From the NCBI RefSeq assembly GCF_003060885.1, contig NZ_QAIG01000013.1:330151-394150 (forward strand): a stretch of 64,000 nucleotides of DNA, in the 5' to 3' direction. The position numbers were made by a program, and so were the translations under genes. How positions within the stretch are numbered: position 1 is the stretch's first letter; each line of letters starts with the position of its first letter. The notes beneath the pieces are model-generated. The model did no database searches. It was not told the DNA's origin and saw nothing but the letters and a program-made list of their open reading frames with translations. This stretch comes from Pseudomonas sp. HMWF032. Its GTDB lineage: Bacteria > Pseudomonadota > Gammaproteobacteria > Pseudomonadales > Pseudomonadaceae. Shown here in pieces: positions 1 to 8,447 of this stretch.

Positions 1-39
1 CGCTAGCGTGGCAGCCTGTTTACTCAGGGGTACTGATCC

Positions 40-1098
40 ATGTTCGACGCGCTGCTCTGGCGCTGGGTTCCGTTGGCCGCCGCATGGCTGCTGAGCGGTT
101 GCAGCACCCTGGATTACTACAGCCACCTGGCCGGCGGGCACCTGCACCTGCTGCAGGCCCGCGAGCCGATTGCCGAGCTGCTGGGGAACCCGACTGCTGA
201 CCCCGAACTCCAGCAACGCCTGGCCATGGCACAACAGGCGCGGGATTTCGCCAGCGCTCAGCTGAGCCTGCCTGACAACGGCAGCTACCGCCTGTATGCC
301 GATATCGGCCGACCGTTCGTGGTGTGGAACGTATTTGCCACGGCGGAATTTTCCCTGTCACCTGAGCTGCACTGCTTCCCCATTGCCGGTTGCGTGGCCT
401 ATCGCGGTTTTTACAGTCAGGGCCGGGCGCGCGGTGCGGCGGCCTTGCTCAAGCAGCAAGGGCTGGACACCTACCTGGGCGGGGTCGAGGCCTATTCCAC
501 CCTGGGCTGGTTCAATGACCCGATTCTCAACACCATGTTGCGCTGGAGCGATGAGCGCCTGGTGGCGGTGATCTTCCACGAGTTGGCGCACCAACAGCTG
601 TATGTGGCGGATGACACCGCGTTCAACGAATCCTTCGCCAGCTTTGTCGAGCACGAAGGCCTGCGCCAATGGCGTGCTGCGCGGGGTTTAGTGGCCAGCG
701 ATCCGGCCGGCGAACAGCAGCGCGAGCACTTTATCGCGCTGGTACTGGCCAGCCGCGCACGCTTGGCGCAGCTCTACGCCAGTGAGCTGCCCGCGACTCA
801 GATGCGCGTGCGCAAAGCCGCTGAGTTCGACCGGCTGCGCACGGAGTACCACGCCCTGCGTGAACGCCAATGGGCTGGCCAGGGCCGTTACGACAACTGG
901 ATCAACACGCCGATGAACAACGCCAAGCTGCTGCCCTTTGGCCTCTATGATCAATGGGTGCCGGCTTTTGCCGCGCTGTTCGAGCAGGTTGACCGCGACT
1001 GGCCGCGCTTTTATGAGCGCGTCGCCGCCTTCGGCCAACTGCCCGAGACGCAGCGGCATCAAGCGTTGACGGACTTATTGGCCGTTACGCCGAACTAA
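40..1098 (+). CDS. Putative zinc aminopeptidase lipoprotein
   Basis: Predicted envelope lipoprotein of the putative aminopeptidase family (PF10023-like). The N-terminus has a hydrophobic segment ending in the lipobox LLSGC, so Cys21 should be lipidated after signal peptidase II cleavage. A zinc-protease motif HELAH lies at about residues 180-184 and is followed by an NESFASFVE segment that could supply a third ligand. The ATG is preceded by CAGGGG at a normal distance. At 352 residues it looks full length for the family. Substrate and physiological role are unknown; the peptidase function is inferred from the motif only. It stands alone, followed 59 bases later by a DUF1161 gene. Confidence 0.8.
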   Translation: MFDALLWRWVPLAAAWLLSGCSTLDYYSHLAGGHLHLLQAREPIAELLGNPTADPELQQRLAMAQQARDFASAQLSLPDNGSYRLYADIGRPFVVWNVFATAEFSLSPELHCFPIAGCVAYRGFYSQGRARGAAALLKQQGLDTYLGGVEAYSTLGWFNDPILNTMLRWSDERLVAVIFHELAHQQLYVADDTAFNESFASFVEHEGLRQWRAARGLVASDPAGEQQREHFIALVLASRARLAQLYASELPATQMRVRKAAEFDRLRTEYHALRERQWAGQGRYDNWINTPMNNAKLLPFGLYDQWVPAFAALFEQVDRDWPRFYERVAAFGQLPETQRHQALTDLLAVTPN

Positions 1099-1157
1099 GG
1101 GACGGCACAGACAGTCCACATCCATGTCATTGATGTTCACGCAAAAAGGAGCAGGCC

Positions 1158-1388
1158 ATGAACAAACTCACCCTCGGCGTACTGTTAGCGCTGACCAGCA
1201 CCAGCCTGTTGGCTGCACCCAAGCCCTGCGAAGAGCTGCGCGCGGAGATTGAAGTGAAAATCCAGGCCGCCGGTGTGGCCAGTTACACCCTGGAAATCGT
1301 GCCCAACGAAGACGCTCAGGACCCCAACATGGTGGTCGGCAGCTGCGACGGCGGCACCAAGAAGATCATTTACCAGAAGAACGCTTAG
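1158..1388 (+). CDS. Small periplasmic DUF1161 protein
   Basis: A 76-residue protein with a signal peptide (hydrophobic segment ending LLAAP). The mature part has two cysteines (KPCEEL and VGSCDGG) that could form a disulfide, the layout of DUF1161 proteins, whose function is unknown. The start is fixed by a strong AAGGAG ribosome site 7 bases before the ATG. A palindromic hairpin follows the stop codon closely and may end the transcript. Confidence 0.8.
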   Translation: MNKLTLGVLLALTSTSLLAAPKPCEELRAEIEVKIQAAGVASYTLEIVPNEDAQDPNMVVGSCDGGTKKIIYQKNA

Positions 1389-1401
1389 GCGTAGCGCATC
1401 A

Positions 1402-1427
1402 GGTGGACACGCTTCGCGTTGTCCACC
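1402..1427. repeat. Short palindrome downstream of the DUF1161 gene
   Basis: GGTGGACACG and CGTTGTCCACC flank a CTTCG loop, making a near-perfect hairpin with one bulged base. It has no T-run, so it may be an interspersed repeat or a Rho-independent-like stabilizer rather than a classic terminator. Confidence 0.5.
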
Positions 1428-1445
1428 CTGCCTGACTTTCAGGCC

Positions 1446-1530
1446 GTAGGTTGGGTTGAGGCGCGCAGCGGCGAAGCCCGACGAATGTACAACCCAGTTG
1501 GGCTTCGCTGCGTTCAACGCCAACCTACGG
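1446..1530. repeat. Inverted interspersed repeat (GTAGGTTGGGTTGAG family)
   Basis: Left arm GTAGGTTGGGTTGAG...GCGAAGCCC and right arm GGGCTTCGCTGCGTTCAACGC..CCAACCTAC are inverted copies around a short A+T-richer centre. A degenerate half copy follows at about 1558-1600. Related copies lie at 14229-14262 and 52990-53075, each in an intergenic position, so this is a dispersed chromosomal repeat rather than a gene-specific site. Confidence 0.7.
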
Positions 1531-1595
1531 GTATGCAATCCGGTCGATGCTTTCAGGCTGTAGATTGTGTTGCGAGGCGCAGCGACGAAGCTCAA

Positions 1596-2258
1596 CTAGC
1601 GCATAAACGCCCGATGCAACTCCGCCAGGCTGTGGAAGTGATAGGTCGGCGCTTCGGCCTGCAACTCGGCAAAGCTGCCAAAGCCATAGCCCACCGCGGC
1701 CGCATCCAGGCCGTTGCGTTTGGCACCAATCAAATCGTGCTTGCGATCGCCGATCATCAGCGTGCGCGCCGCTGGCAGTTGTTCCTGTTGCAGCAGGTGG
1801 GCGATCAGCTCGACCTTGTCAGTGCGCGTGCCGTCCAGCTCGCTGCCGTAAATCACCTTGAAGTGCTTCGCGAAACCAAAGTGCCGGGCAATCTGCTCGG
1901 CAAATACCGTCGGCTTGCTGGTGGCGATGTACAGCGTGCGCTGTTGGTTTTGCAGCAATTGCAGCAGTTCACCGACGCCGTCGAACAGCCGGTTTTCATA
2001 CAGCCCCACCTCGCGAAAACGCTCGCGGTAATGGTTCACCGCCTGCCAGGCCGTGGCCTCGTCAAAGCCGTAGCTGTGCATAAAACACTGCAACAACGGC
2101 GGGCCGATAAAGTGCTCCAGCGCCTGCAAATCAGGCTCCTCAATGCCCAGCTTGGCCAGCGCATGCTGCACCGAGCGGGTAATCCCTTCGCGCGGGTCGG
2201 TGAGGGTGCCGTCGAGGTCAAACAGGATGTTCTGGTAGTGCATCACGGGTTCGCTCAT
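1596..2258 (-). CDS. HAD-family hydrolase, phosphoglycolate-phosphatase-like
   Basis: A 220-residue HAD phosphatase. Motif I is FDLDGTLTD near the N-terminus (nucleophile and acid Asp), motif II lies in the IATSKP segment, and motif IV is the IGDRKHDL segment. The cap between motifs I and II is alpha-helical, as in phosphoglycolate phosphatase or 5-prime-nucleotidase-like members. The substrate cannot be read from the sequence. Its ATG overlaps the stop of the upstream carbonic-anhydrase-like gene (TGATG), so the two are probably translated from one mRNA. Confidence 0.8.
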   Translation of the reverse strand: MSEPVMHYQNILFDLDGTLTDPREGITRSVQHALAKLGIEEPDLQALEHFIGPPLLQCFMHSYGFDEATAWQAVNHYRERFREVGLYENRLFDGVGELLQLLQNQQRTLYIATSKPTVFAEQIARHFGFAKHFKVIYGSELDGTRTDKVELIAHLLQQEQLPAARTLMIGDRKHDLIGAKRNGLDAAAVGYGFGSFAELQAEAPTYHFHSLAELHRAFMR

Positions 2259-2800
2259 CAGCCGGCATAGCCTTCCAGCAGGTGTTGGTCTTTCAACCGC
2301 ACGTAGTTGGCGGCGCTGTAGCTGAAGAAGTTGCGCTCTTTGTCCGTCAACGGCCGTGCTTGTTTCACCGGGCTGCCGACATACAAAAAGCCGCTTTCCA
2401 GCACCTTGCCCGGCGGCACCAGAGCGCCGGCACCGATCACCACCTCGTCCTGCACCACCGCACCGTCCATGATGATGCTGCCCATGCCGACCAGAATACG
2501 GTTACCCAGGGTGCAGCCGTGCAGGGTGACGTTATGGCCGACGGTCACCTCATCGCCAATGATCAGCGGGTAGCCGTCCGGGTTGAACGGCCCGGCATGG
2601 GTGATGTGCAGCACGCTGCCGTCCTGAATGCTGCTGCGCTCACCGATGCGGATGCGGTGCATGTCGCCGCGAATCACCACCAGCGGCCACACCGAGCTGT
2701 CGCTGCCGATGTGCACATCGCCCAGCACCACGGCTGAGGCGTCGACAAACACCCGCTCGCCAAGCTGCGGGGTGAACTCCTGGTAGGTACGAATCGCCAC
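2258..2800 (-). CDS. Gamma-carbonic-anhydrase-like hexapeptide-repeat protein
   Basis: A 180-residue left-handed beta-helix protein of the YrdA/PaaY group, built of imperfect hexapeptide turns from about residue 15 to 140. Candidate zinc ligands are the histidines in VLHITH and VTVGHNVTLHG, the positions used by gamma-class carbonic anhydrases. Family members bind metal, but many show no measured anhydrase activity, so the reaction is not certain. First gene of a two-gene minus-strand operon with the HAD phosphatase (stop and start overlap by one base). Confidence 0.82.
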   Translation of the reverse strand: MAIRTYQEFTPQLGERVFVDASAVVLGDVHIGSDSSVWPLVVIRGDMHRIRIGERSSIQDGSVLHITHAGPFNPDGYPLIIGDEVTVGHNVTLHGCTLGNRILVGMGSIIMDGAVVQDEVVIGAGALVPPGKVLESGFLYVGSPVKQARPLTDKERNFFSYSAANYVRLKDQHLLEGYAG

Positions 2801-2931
2801 GATAGAAATCTCTTGGGCTGCGGGAAAGCTTGATTGTAATTAAGATGGCCCCCATGTCGGGTGATATCACGTCAGGCGAGTTGCCCATCGTCTGCGCCCA
2901 GCCCTTTTCCCTTCGCCACAGGTGCCTTGTT

Positions 2932-4980
2932 GTGACCGCCACTAATCCCCTGCTGCACGCCTTCGACCTGCCGCCCTACAGCGCCATCCGCCCGGAGCAC
3001 GTAGAGCCGGCCATTGAGCAGATTCTGGCCGACAACCGCGCCGCCATGAGCCACCTGCTGGAACAACAGGCCGCCGACCCAAGCTGGGACGGCCTGGTGC
3101 TGGCCCTGGATGAACTGGGCGCGCGTCTGGGTCAAGCCTGGAGCCCGGTCAGCCACCTGAATGCGGTGTGCAACAGCGCTGAACTGCGCGCGGCCTACGA
3201 GGCCTGCCTGCCCAAGTTGTCCGAATACTGGACCGAAATCGGTCAGAACCAACCGCTGTTCCAGGCCTATCAGACGCTGGCCGCAAGCCCGGCAGCCGCT
3301 GGTTTCGACGTGGCGCAAAAGACCATCCTCGAACACGCCCTGCGCGACTTCCGCCTGTCCGGTATCGACCTGCCGGCCGAGCAGCAAAAGCGCTACGGCG
3401 AGATTCAGATGAAGCTGTCCGAGCTGGCCAGCAGCTTCTCCAACCAGTTGCTCGATGCCACCCAGGCCTGGACCAAGCACGTGACCGACGAGGCGGCGCT
3501 GGACGGCCTGACCGACTCAGCCAAGGCGCAGATGCAGCAAGCCGCCGAGGCCAAGGGGCTGGACGGTTGGCTGATCAGCCTGGAATTCCCCAGCTATTTC
3601 GCGGTGATGACCTACGCCAACGACCGCGCCCTGCGCGAAGAGTTGTATGCCGCCTACTGCACCCGCGCCTCCGATCAGGGGCCGAATGCCAGGCAGAACG
3701 ACAACGGCCCGGTGATGAACGAAATCCTCGCCCTGCGTCAGGAACTGGCCAAGCTGCTGGGCTTCGGCAACTACGCCGAGCTGAGCCTGGCCAGCAAAAT
3801 GGCCGAAAGCACCGAGCAGGTGCTGAGCTTCCTGCGTGATCTGGGCGTACGCGGCAAGCCGTTTGCGGAACAAGACCTGCGCGAACTGCAAGCCTTCGCC
3901 GCTGAACAGGGCTGCAACGAGCTGCAAAGCTGGGACGTCGGCTACTACAGCGAGAAGCTGCGCGAGCAGCGCTACAGCATTTCCCAGGAAATCCTGCGCG
4001 CCTACTTCCCCATCGACAAGGTGCTGACCGGCCTGTTCGCCATCGTCGAAAAGCTCTACGGCATCCAGATCAACGAGCTGTCCGGCTTCGACAGCTGGCA
4101 CCCGGATGTGCGCCTGTTTGAAATCAGCGAAAACGGTGCGCACGTCGGGCGTTTCTTCTTCGACCTCTACGCCCGCGCCAACAAACGCGGCGGCGCGTGG
4201 ATGGACGGCGCGCGTGACAAACGCCGCACGGCTGATGGCACGCTGATCAGCCCAGTGGCCAATTTGGTGTGCAACTTCACCCCGGCAGTCGGCGGCAAGC
4301 CAGCACTGCTGACCCACGATGAAGTCACCACCCTGTTCCACGAATTCGGCCACGGCCTGCACCACCTGCTGACCCGCGTTGAACACGCTGGCGCGTCGGG
4401 CATCAACGGCGTGGCCTGGGACGCCGTGGAGCTGCCAAGCCAGTTTATGGAGAACTGGTGCTGGGAGCCGGAAGGCCTGGCGCTGATCTCCGGCCATTTT
4501 GAAAGCGGCGAGCCGCTGCCACAGGACCTGCTGGACAAGATGCTGGCGGCGAAGAACTTCCAGTCCGGTTTGATGATGGTGCGGCAGATCGAGTTCAGCC
4601 TGTTCGACTTCGAACTGCACGCCACCCACGGCAACGGCCGCAGCGTGCTCGACGTACTCGAAGGCATCCGCGCGGAAGTCTCGGTACTGCGTCCACCGGC
4701 CTACAACCGCTTCCCCAACAGCTTCGCGCACATCTTCGCCGGTGGTTACGCGGCCGGTTACTACAGCTACAAGTGGGCTGAAGTGCTCAGCGCCGATGCC
4801 TTCTCCAAGTTTGAGGAAGAAGGCGTGTTCAACAGCGCCACCGGCCAAGCCTTCCGTGAGGCGATTCTGGCGCGCGGCGGCTCGCAGGCACCGATGGTGC
4901 TGTTTGTCGATTTCCGTGGCCGCGAGCCGAGCATCGACGCCCTGCTGCGCCACCTCGGCCTGAGCCAGGAGGCCGCATGA
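2932..4980 (+). CDS. prlC: Oligopeptidase A (M3 zinc metallopeptidase)
   Basis: Cytoplasmic M3-family peptidase that degrades short peptides, including cleaved signal peptides in enterobacteria. The zinc motif HEFGH falls near residue 470 in TLFHEFGHGLHHLL, with the third-ligand Glu expected in the following helix. I start it at the GTG at 2932, giving 682 residues beginning TATNPLLHAFDLP, which matches the usual family length. An in-frame ATG at 2830 would add 34 residues unlike the family. The stop overlaps the next gene (yheV) by ATGA, indicating translational coupling. Confidence 0.93.
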   Translation: MTATNPLLHAFDLPPYSAIRPEHVEPAIEQILADNRAAMSHLLEQQAADPSWDGLVLALDELGARLGQAWSPVSHLNAVCNSAELRAAYEACLPKLSEYWTEIGQNQPLFQAYQTLAASPAAAGFDVAQKTILEHALRDFRLSGIDLPAEQQKRYGEIQMKLSELASSFSNQLLDATQAWTKHVTDEAALDGLTDSAKAQMQQAAEAKGLDGWLISLEFPSYFAVMTYANDRALREELYAAYCTRASDQGPNARQNDNGPVMNEILALRQELAKLLGFGNYAELSLASKMAESTEQVLSFLRDLGVRGKPFAEQDLRELQAFAAEQGCNELQSWDVGYYSEKLREQRYSISQEILRAYFPIDKVLTGLFAIVEKLYGIQINELSGFDSWHPDVRLFEISENGAHVGRFFFDLYARANKRGGAWMDGARDKRRTADGTLISPVANLVCNFTPAVGGKPALLTHDEVTTLFHEFGHGLHHLLTRVEHAGASGINGVAWDAVELPSQFMENWCWEPEGLALISGHFESGEPLPQDLLDKMLAAKNFQSGLMMVRQIEFSLFDFELHATHGNGRSVLDVLEGIRAEVSVLRPPAYNRFPNSFAHIFAGGYAAGYYSYKWAEVLSADAFSKFEEEGVFNSATGQAFREAILARGGSQAPMVLFVDFRGREPSIDALLRHLGLSQEAA

Positions 4981-5264
4981 GCGATGCACCCTTGACCATC
5001 ACCGCCAAACGCTTTATCGCCGGGGCCGTCTGCCCGGCGTGCAGCGAAATGGACAAGATCCAGATGTGGAATGTCGACGGCGTACCCAACCGCGAATGTG
5101 TGGCCTGCGGCTACGCCGACACCCTGGACGAGCGCGGCAACTCGGTGCCGAAAGAACTGCCCACGCGCGTCAACACCAGCGCGCTAAAACCCAAGGCGCC
5201 TGATCCGAAGGTGCAGGCGGTGCAGTTCTTCCCGAATCCGAAACTGAAAAAGCCGAGCGAATAG
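4977..5264 (+). CDS. yheV: YheV-family putative zinc-ribbon protein
   Basis: A 95-residue protein with paired CPAC and CVAC knuckles 24 residues apart, forming a likely zinc ribbon, followed by a basic and proline-rich tail (KPKAPDPK, NPKLKKPSE). This matches the YheV/DUF2387 family commonly found directly after prlC. Its molecular function is not established. It overlaps prlC by 4 bases, so it should depend on the same transcript. Confidence 0.88.
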   Translation: MSDAPLTITAKRFIAGAVCPACSEMDKIQMWNVDGVPNRECVACGYADTLDERGNSVPKELPTRVNTSALKPKAPDPKVQAVQFFPNPKLKKPSE

Positions 5265-5400
5265 CTTGAATCGATGCAATCCGGATCCAGTCCGGGCTGC
5301 TCGCGAGAACACTTAGGCCAGTGAAGGCCATTTATAGAGATCAAAAAGTGGCGACTGAGCAACCACTAGCGTTTGTAGTTCATGGCAGCAATCACCCAGC

Positions 5401-5430
5401 TAACGATGTAAAGTGATGCACTTGTATTCT
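5401..5430 (+). promoter_or_regulatory. Candidate promoter with autoregulatory operator
   Basis: A plausible -35 (TAACGA, 5401-5406) and -10 (TATTCT, 5425-5430) are 18 bases apart. The spacer contains the dyad AAGTGATGCACTT (5411-5423), which is the size expected for a ribbon-helix-helix operator. The first gene after it encodes such a protein, so self-repression of the defence operon is a reasonable inference. The -35 match is weak. Confidence 0.4.
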
Positions 5431-5445
5431 TTTCGGTGAGCAGAC

Positions 5446-5625
5446 ATGAAGTCCGCACGCACAACCATCTCGCTTCCCCCGGAACAACTTGAGCAACTGC
5501 AGGCGCTGGCGGATAAACATGGCTTGTCGTTGGCTTGGGTGATCCGTCAGGCCATCAACGAGTTTCTCGCGCGGGTCGAGCAGCCTGCTGGCTTCAACCC
5601 CCTCGCCCCGCGCAAGGAGGGCTGA
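5446..5625 (+). CDS. Ribbon-helix-helix (CopG-like) DNA-binding protein
   Basis: A 59-residue protein with the RHH layout: a short N-terminal strand (residues 4-10, ARTTISL), helix A (EQLEQLQALADKHG) and helix B (SLAWVIRQAINEFLARV). Proteins of this form bind DNA as dimers, often as antitoxins or autorepressors. No toxin is adjacent; instead its TGA overlaps the ATG of the SNF2 helicase (TGATG), making it the first gene of the defence operon. It therefore looks like the operon's regulator. The AAGGAGG at its 3-prime end serves the helicase gene. Confidence 0.75.
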   Translation: MKSARTTISLPPEQLEQLQALADKHGLSLAWVIRQAINEFLARVEQPAGFNPLAPRKEG

Positions 5626-8447
5626 TGTACACCGCCTACCAGCGTGCCTACCTGGCCCAATGGCTGACGCTTGTCCAAGCGGAAGAACAGAAGCTGACGC
5701 AGACCATCGCCGGTGCCAAGGTCGACATGAACCCGCATCAGGTCGATGCCGCGCTGTTCGCCCTGCATTCGCCTTTGTCGAAAGGTGTTTTGCTGGCAGA
5801 CGAAGTCGGGCTGGGTAAAACCATTGAAGCCAGCCTGGTGCTGGCGCAGAAGTGGGCCGAGCGGCGGCGCAAGCTCCTGCTCATCGTGCCGGCCACGCTG
5901 CGCAAGCAATGGAGCCAGGAACTGCAGGAGAAATTCGCGCTGCCGTCGAAAATTCTCGAAGCCAAGGACTTCAGCGCGGCCAAGCAAGCCGGCGTCCGCA
6001 ACCCCTTCGACCGAGCAAGCGCGGGCGAGCCGGCCATCGTCATCTGCTCCTATGAGTTCGCCGCCCGCAAGCAGCGCGAGTTAGCGCAGATACCCTGGGA
6101 TCTGGTGGTGCTCGACGAAGCGCACCGGCTGCGCAACATCTACAAGAAAGACGGCGCGAAAACCGCCAAAGCGCTAAACGATGCACTGCTGGGCGTCCCC
6201 AAGGTTTTACTCTCCGCCACGCCGCTGCAGAACAGCCTGCTGGAGCTGTACGGCCTGGTGTCGGTGATCGACCCGCATTTTTTCGGCGACCTGAACTCAT
6301 TCAAGGCCCGCTACAGCAAGCCCAAACTCGACGACAGCGAGCTGGAGCTGCTGCGCAAACGCCTGCAAAGCATTTGCAAACGCACCCTGCGTCGGCAAGT
6401 GCAGGAAGAAGGCGGCATCAACTTCACCCGCCGCTACTCCATGACCGTCGACTATGACCCGCAGCCCGACGAAGTCGAACTGTACAAGCAAGTGTCCCAC
6501 TACCTGCAGGATGACTACGTGCTGGCTATCCAGCCGCAAGCCCGGCATTTGGTCACGCTGGTCATTCGCAAGATTCTCGCTTCGTCGTCCTATGCCATAC
6601 GCGGCACCTTGCAACGCATGATTGAGCGGCTGGAGAGCAAGCGGTCGCTGGCCGATGCCTTGAGCGACTACGAAGAGTTGGCCGACCTGGCCGACGCCAC
6701 CGGCATCGACGACGATGACCTGATCGACCAAGCCGCCCTGCAGTCGGAAATCGACCAACTCAAGGGTTTCCAGCACCTGGCTGCAAACATCACCAGCAAT
6801 GCCAAAGGCAGCGCCCTGCTGGCCGTGCTGGGCAAGGCTTTCGACTTTACCGAGCGTTTGGGCGGGCAACGCAAAGCAGTGATCTTCACCGAGTCGGCAC
6901 GCACCCAGGCTTGGCTGTTCGAACAACTCGCCAACGCCGGTTACGCCGGCAAGGTCGTGCTGCTCAATGGCACGAACAACGATGCCGACTCCATCGCCAC
7001 CCTGCAGGCCTGGCAGCAACGCCACGCCGGCTCGCCGCGCATCTCCGGCTCACGCAACGCCGACATGAAGGCCGCACTGGTCGAGCGCTTCCGCGAGCAA
7101 GCCAGCATCATGATCTGCACCGAAGCGGGTGCCGAAGGTATCAACCTGCAGTTCTGCTCGCTGCTGATCAACTACGACCTGCCCTGGAACCCGCAGCGCG
7201 TCGAGCAGCGTATTGGCCGCGTACACCGCTACGGGCAAAAACACGACGTAGTGGTGGTCAACTTCATCAACAACGCCAACAAGGCCGACCAACGCGTCTT
7301 CGAGTTGTTGAGTAAAAAGTTCAACCTGTTCGAGGGCGTGTTCGGCGCCTCTGACGAGATTCTCGGCACCATCGAATCGGGCGTGGACATCGAGCAACGC
7401 ATTCACGCCATCTACCAGCAATGCCGCAGCGATGAGGAGATCGAGCGTGAGTTCGATCAGCTCCAGGCGCAACTGCAAAGCCAGATCGAAGGCCGCAACC
7501 AGGATGCCCGCCGTTCGCTGTTCGAGCACTTCGACGTCGACGTTATCGAGCGCCTCAACGTGCGCCGCGAGAAAACCGAACAGGCCCTGGACGACTACCA
7601 GAAAACCCTGCTGCTGCTGGCACGCATGAGCCTGCCACACGCGCACTTCGCCGACGATTACCTTGAGCTGCACGGCATTCGCTACACCCCGCACTGGCAA
7701 ACCGCCGAAAACAGCGACAGCGAGTTTCTGCAACCCAACGACGGCCTGGGCCAGCACCTGATCGACGAGGCGCGCGCGGCCATCGTCAGCGACCAAGCTC
7801 AGGTCACCTTTCACTATGCGCCCGCCGAAAACGGCCAGTACTCCAACCTGCGCGACCTGCTGGGGCACAGCGGTGAGCTGACGTTGCACAAACTGACCCT
7901 CAGCACCCCCAAGCAGAACTACGAGCACCTGTTACTGGCCGGCGTGACCGACAGCGGGCACATGCTCGACGCCCCCACCTGCGAGCGCCTGTTGCGCCTG
8001 CAAGCCAGCGAGCAGGCCGCCAGCCCCACGCTGCAACACAGCCCGCGCCTGCACGCGCAGCTCGACGCCCTGCGCGACGCCTGCCTCAAGGCCGCCGAAG
8101 CGCGCAACGAACGCTTCTTCGAGGAAGAAACCGAAAAGCTCGAACGCTGGGCAGAAGACAAACGCATCGGCCTCGACATTCGCATCAAACAGCTCGACCA
8201 GGAGATCAAGGAAGCGCGCAAAGCCGTGCGCCAACTGGAAACCCTGCAAGAAAAAATGAGCGCCAAAAAAGCCCTGAAAAAGCTGGAGCGCGAGCGTGAC
8301 GATTTGATGCTCGCCTACCACGAAGAGAAGAAAAAAATCGAAGCCGAAGAAGACCGCCTGCTGGAAGACATCGAGCAAAACCTGCTGCTCAGCCCCGAGC
8401 AACAACCGCTATTCAGCCTGCGCTGGCGCCTGGAGGGCACCCCATGA
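5625..8447 (+). CDS. SNF2/RapA-like helicase of a putative defence operon
   Basis: A 940-residue superfamily 2 ATPase. Walker A is DEVGLGKT near residue 60, the DEAH box (LDEAHR) near 163, LSATPLQ follows, and the C-terminal helicase core carries INYDLPWNPQRVEQRIGR and HRYGQ near 520-540, the SNF2/RapA signature. The last ~120 residues are strongly charged coiled coil. Start chosen at the ATG after AAGGAGGG; a longer in-frame start at 5535 would lie inside the RHH gene. Family knowledge: such ATPases translocate on duplex DNA, and SNF2 proteins accompany methyltransferases in DISARM (DrmD). No drmA, drmB or drmC is present. Overlaps the next gene by 4 bases. Confidence 0.85.
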   Translation: MYTAYQRAYLAQWLTLVQAEEQKLTQTIAGAKVDMNPHQVDAALFALHSPLSKGVLLADEVGLGKTIEASLVLAQKWAERRRKLLLIVPATLRKQWSQELQEKFALPSKILEAKDFSAAKQAGVRNPFDRASAGEPAIVICSYEFAARKQRELAQIPWDLVVLDEAHRLRNIYKKDGAKTAKALNDALLGVPKVLLSATPLQNSLLELYGLVSVIDPHFFGDLNSFKARYSKPKLDDSELELLRKRLQSICKRTLRRQVQEEGGINFTRRYSMTVDYDPQPDEVELYKQVSHYLQDDYVLAIQPQARHLVTLVIRKILASSSYAIRGTLQRMIERLESKRSLADALSDYEELADLADATGIDDDDLIDQAALQSEIDQLKGFQHLAANITSNAKGSALLAVLGKAFDFTERLGGQRKAVIFTESARTQAWLFEQLANAGYAGKVVLLNGTNNDADSIATLQAWQQRHAGSPRISGSRNADMKAALVERFREQASIMICTEAGAEGINLQFCSLLINYDLPWNPQRVEQRIGRVHRYGQKHDVVVVNFINNANKADQRVFELLSKKFNLFEGVFGASDEILGTIESGVDIEQRIHAIYQQCRSDEEIEREFDQLQAQLQSQIEGRNQDARRSLFEHFDVDVIERLNVRREKTEQALDDYQKTLLLLARMSLPHAHFADDYLELHGIRYTPHWQTAENSDSEFLQPNDGLGQHLIDEARAAIVSDQAQVTFHYAPAENGQYSNLRDLLGHSGELTLHKLTLSTPKQNYEHLLLAGVTDSGHMLDAPTCERLLRLQASEQAASPTLQHSPRLHAQLDALRDACLKAAEARNERFFEEETEKLERWAEDKRIGLDIRIKQLDQEIKEARKAVRQLETLQEKMSAKKALKKLERERDDLMLAYHEEKKKIEAEEDRLLEDIEQNLLLSPEQQPLFSLRWRLEGTP

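Noticed and set aside
3517..4989. Minus-strand open frame of 490 codons opposite prlC
   Set aside because: Shadow of prlC; composition and lack of any recognisable domain.
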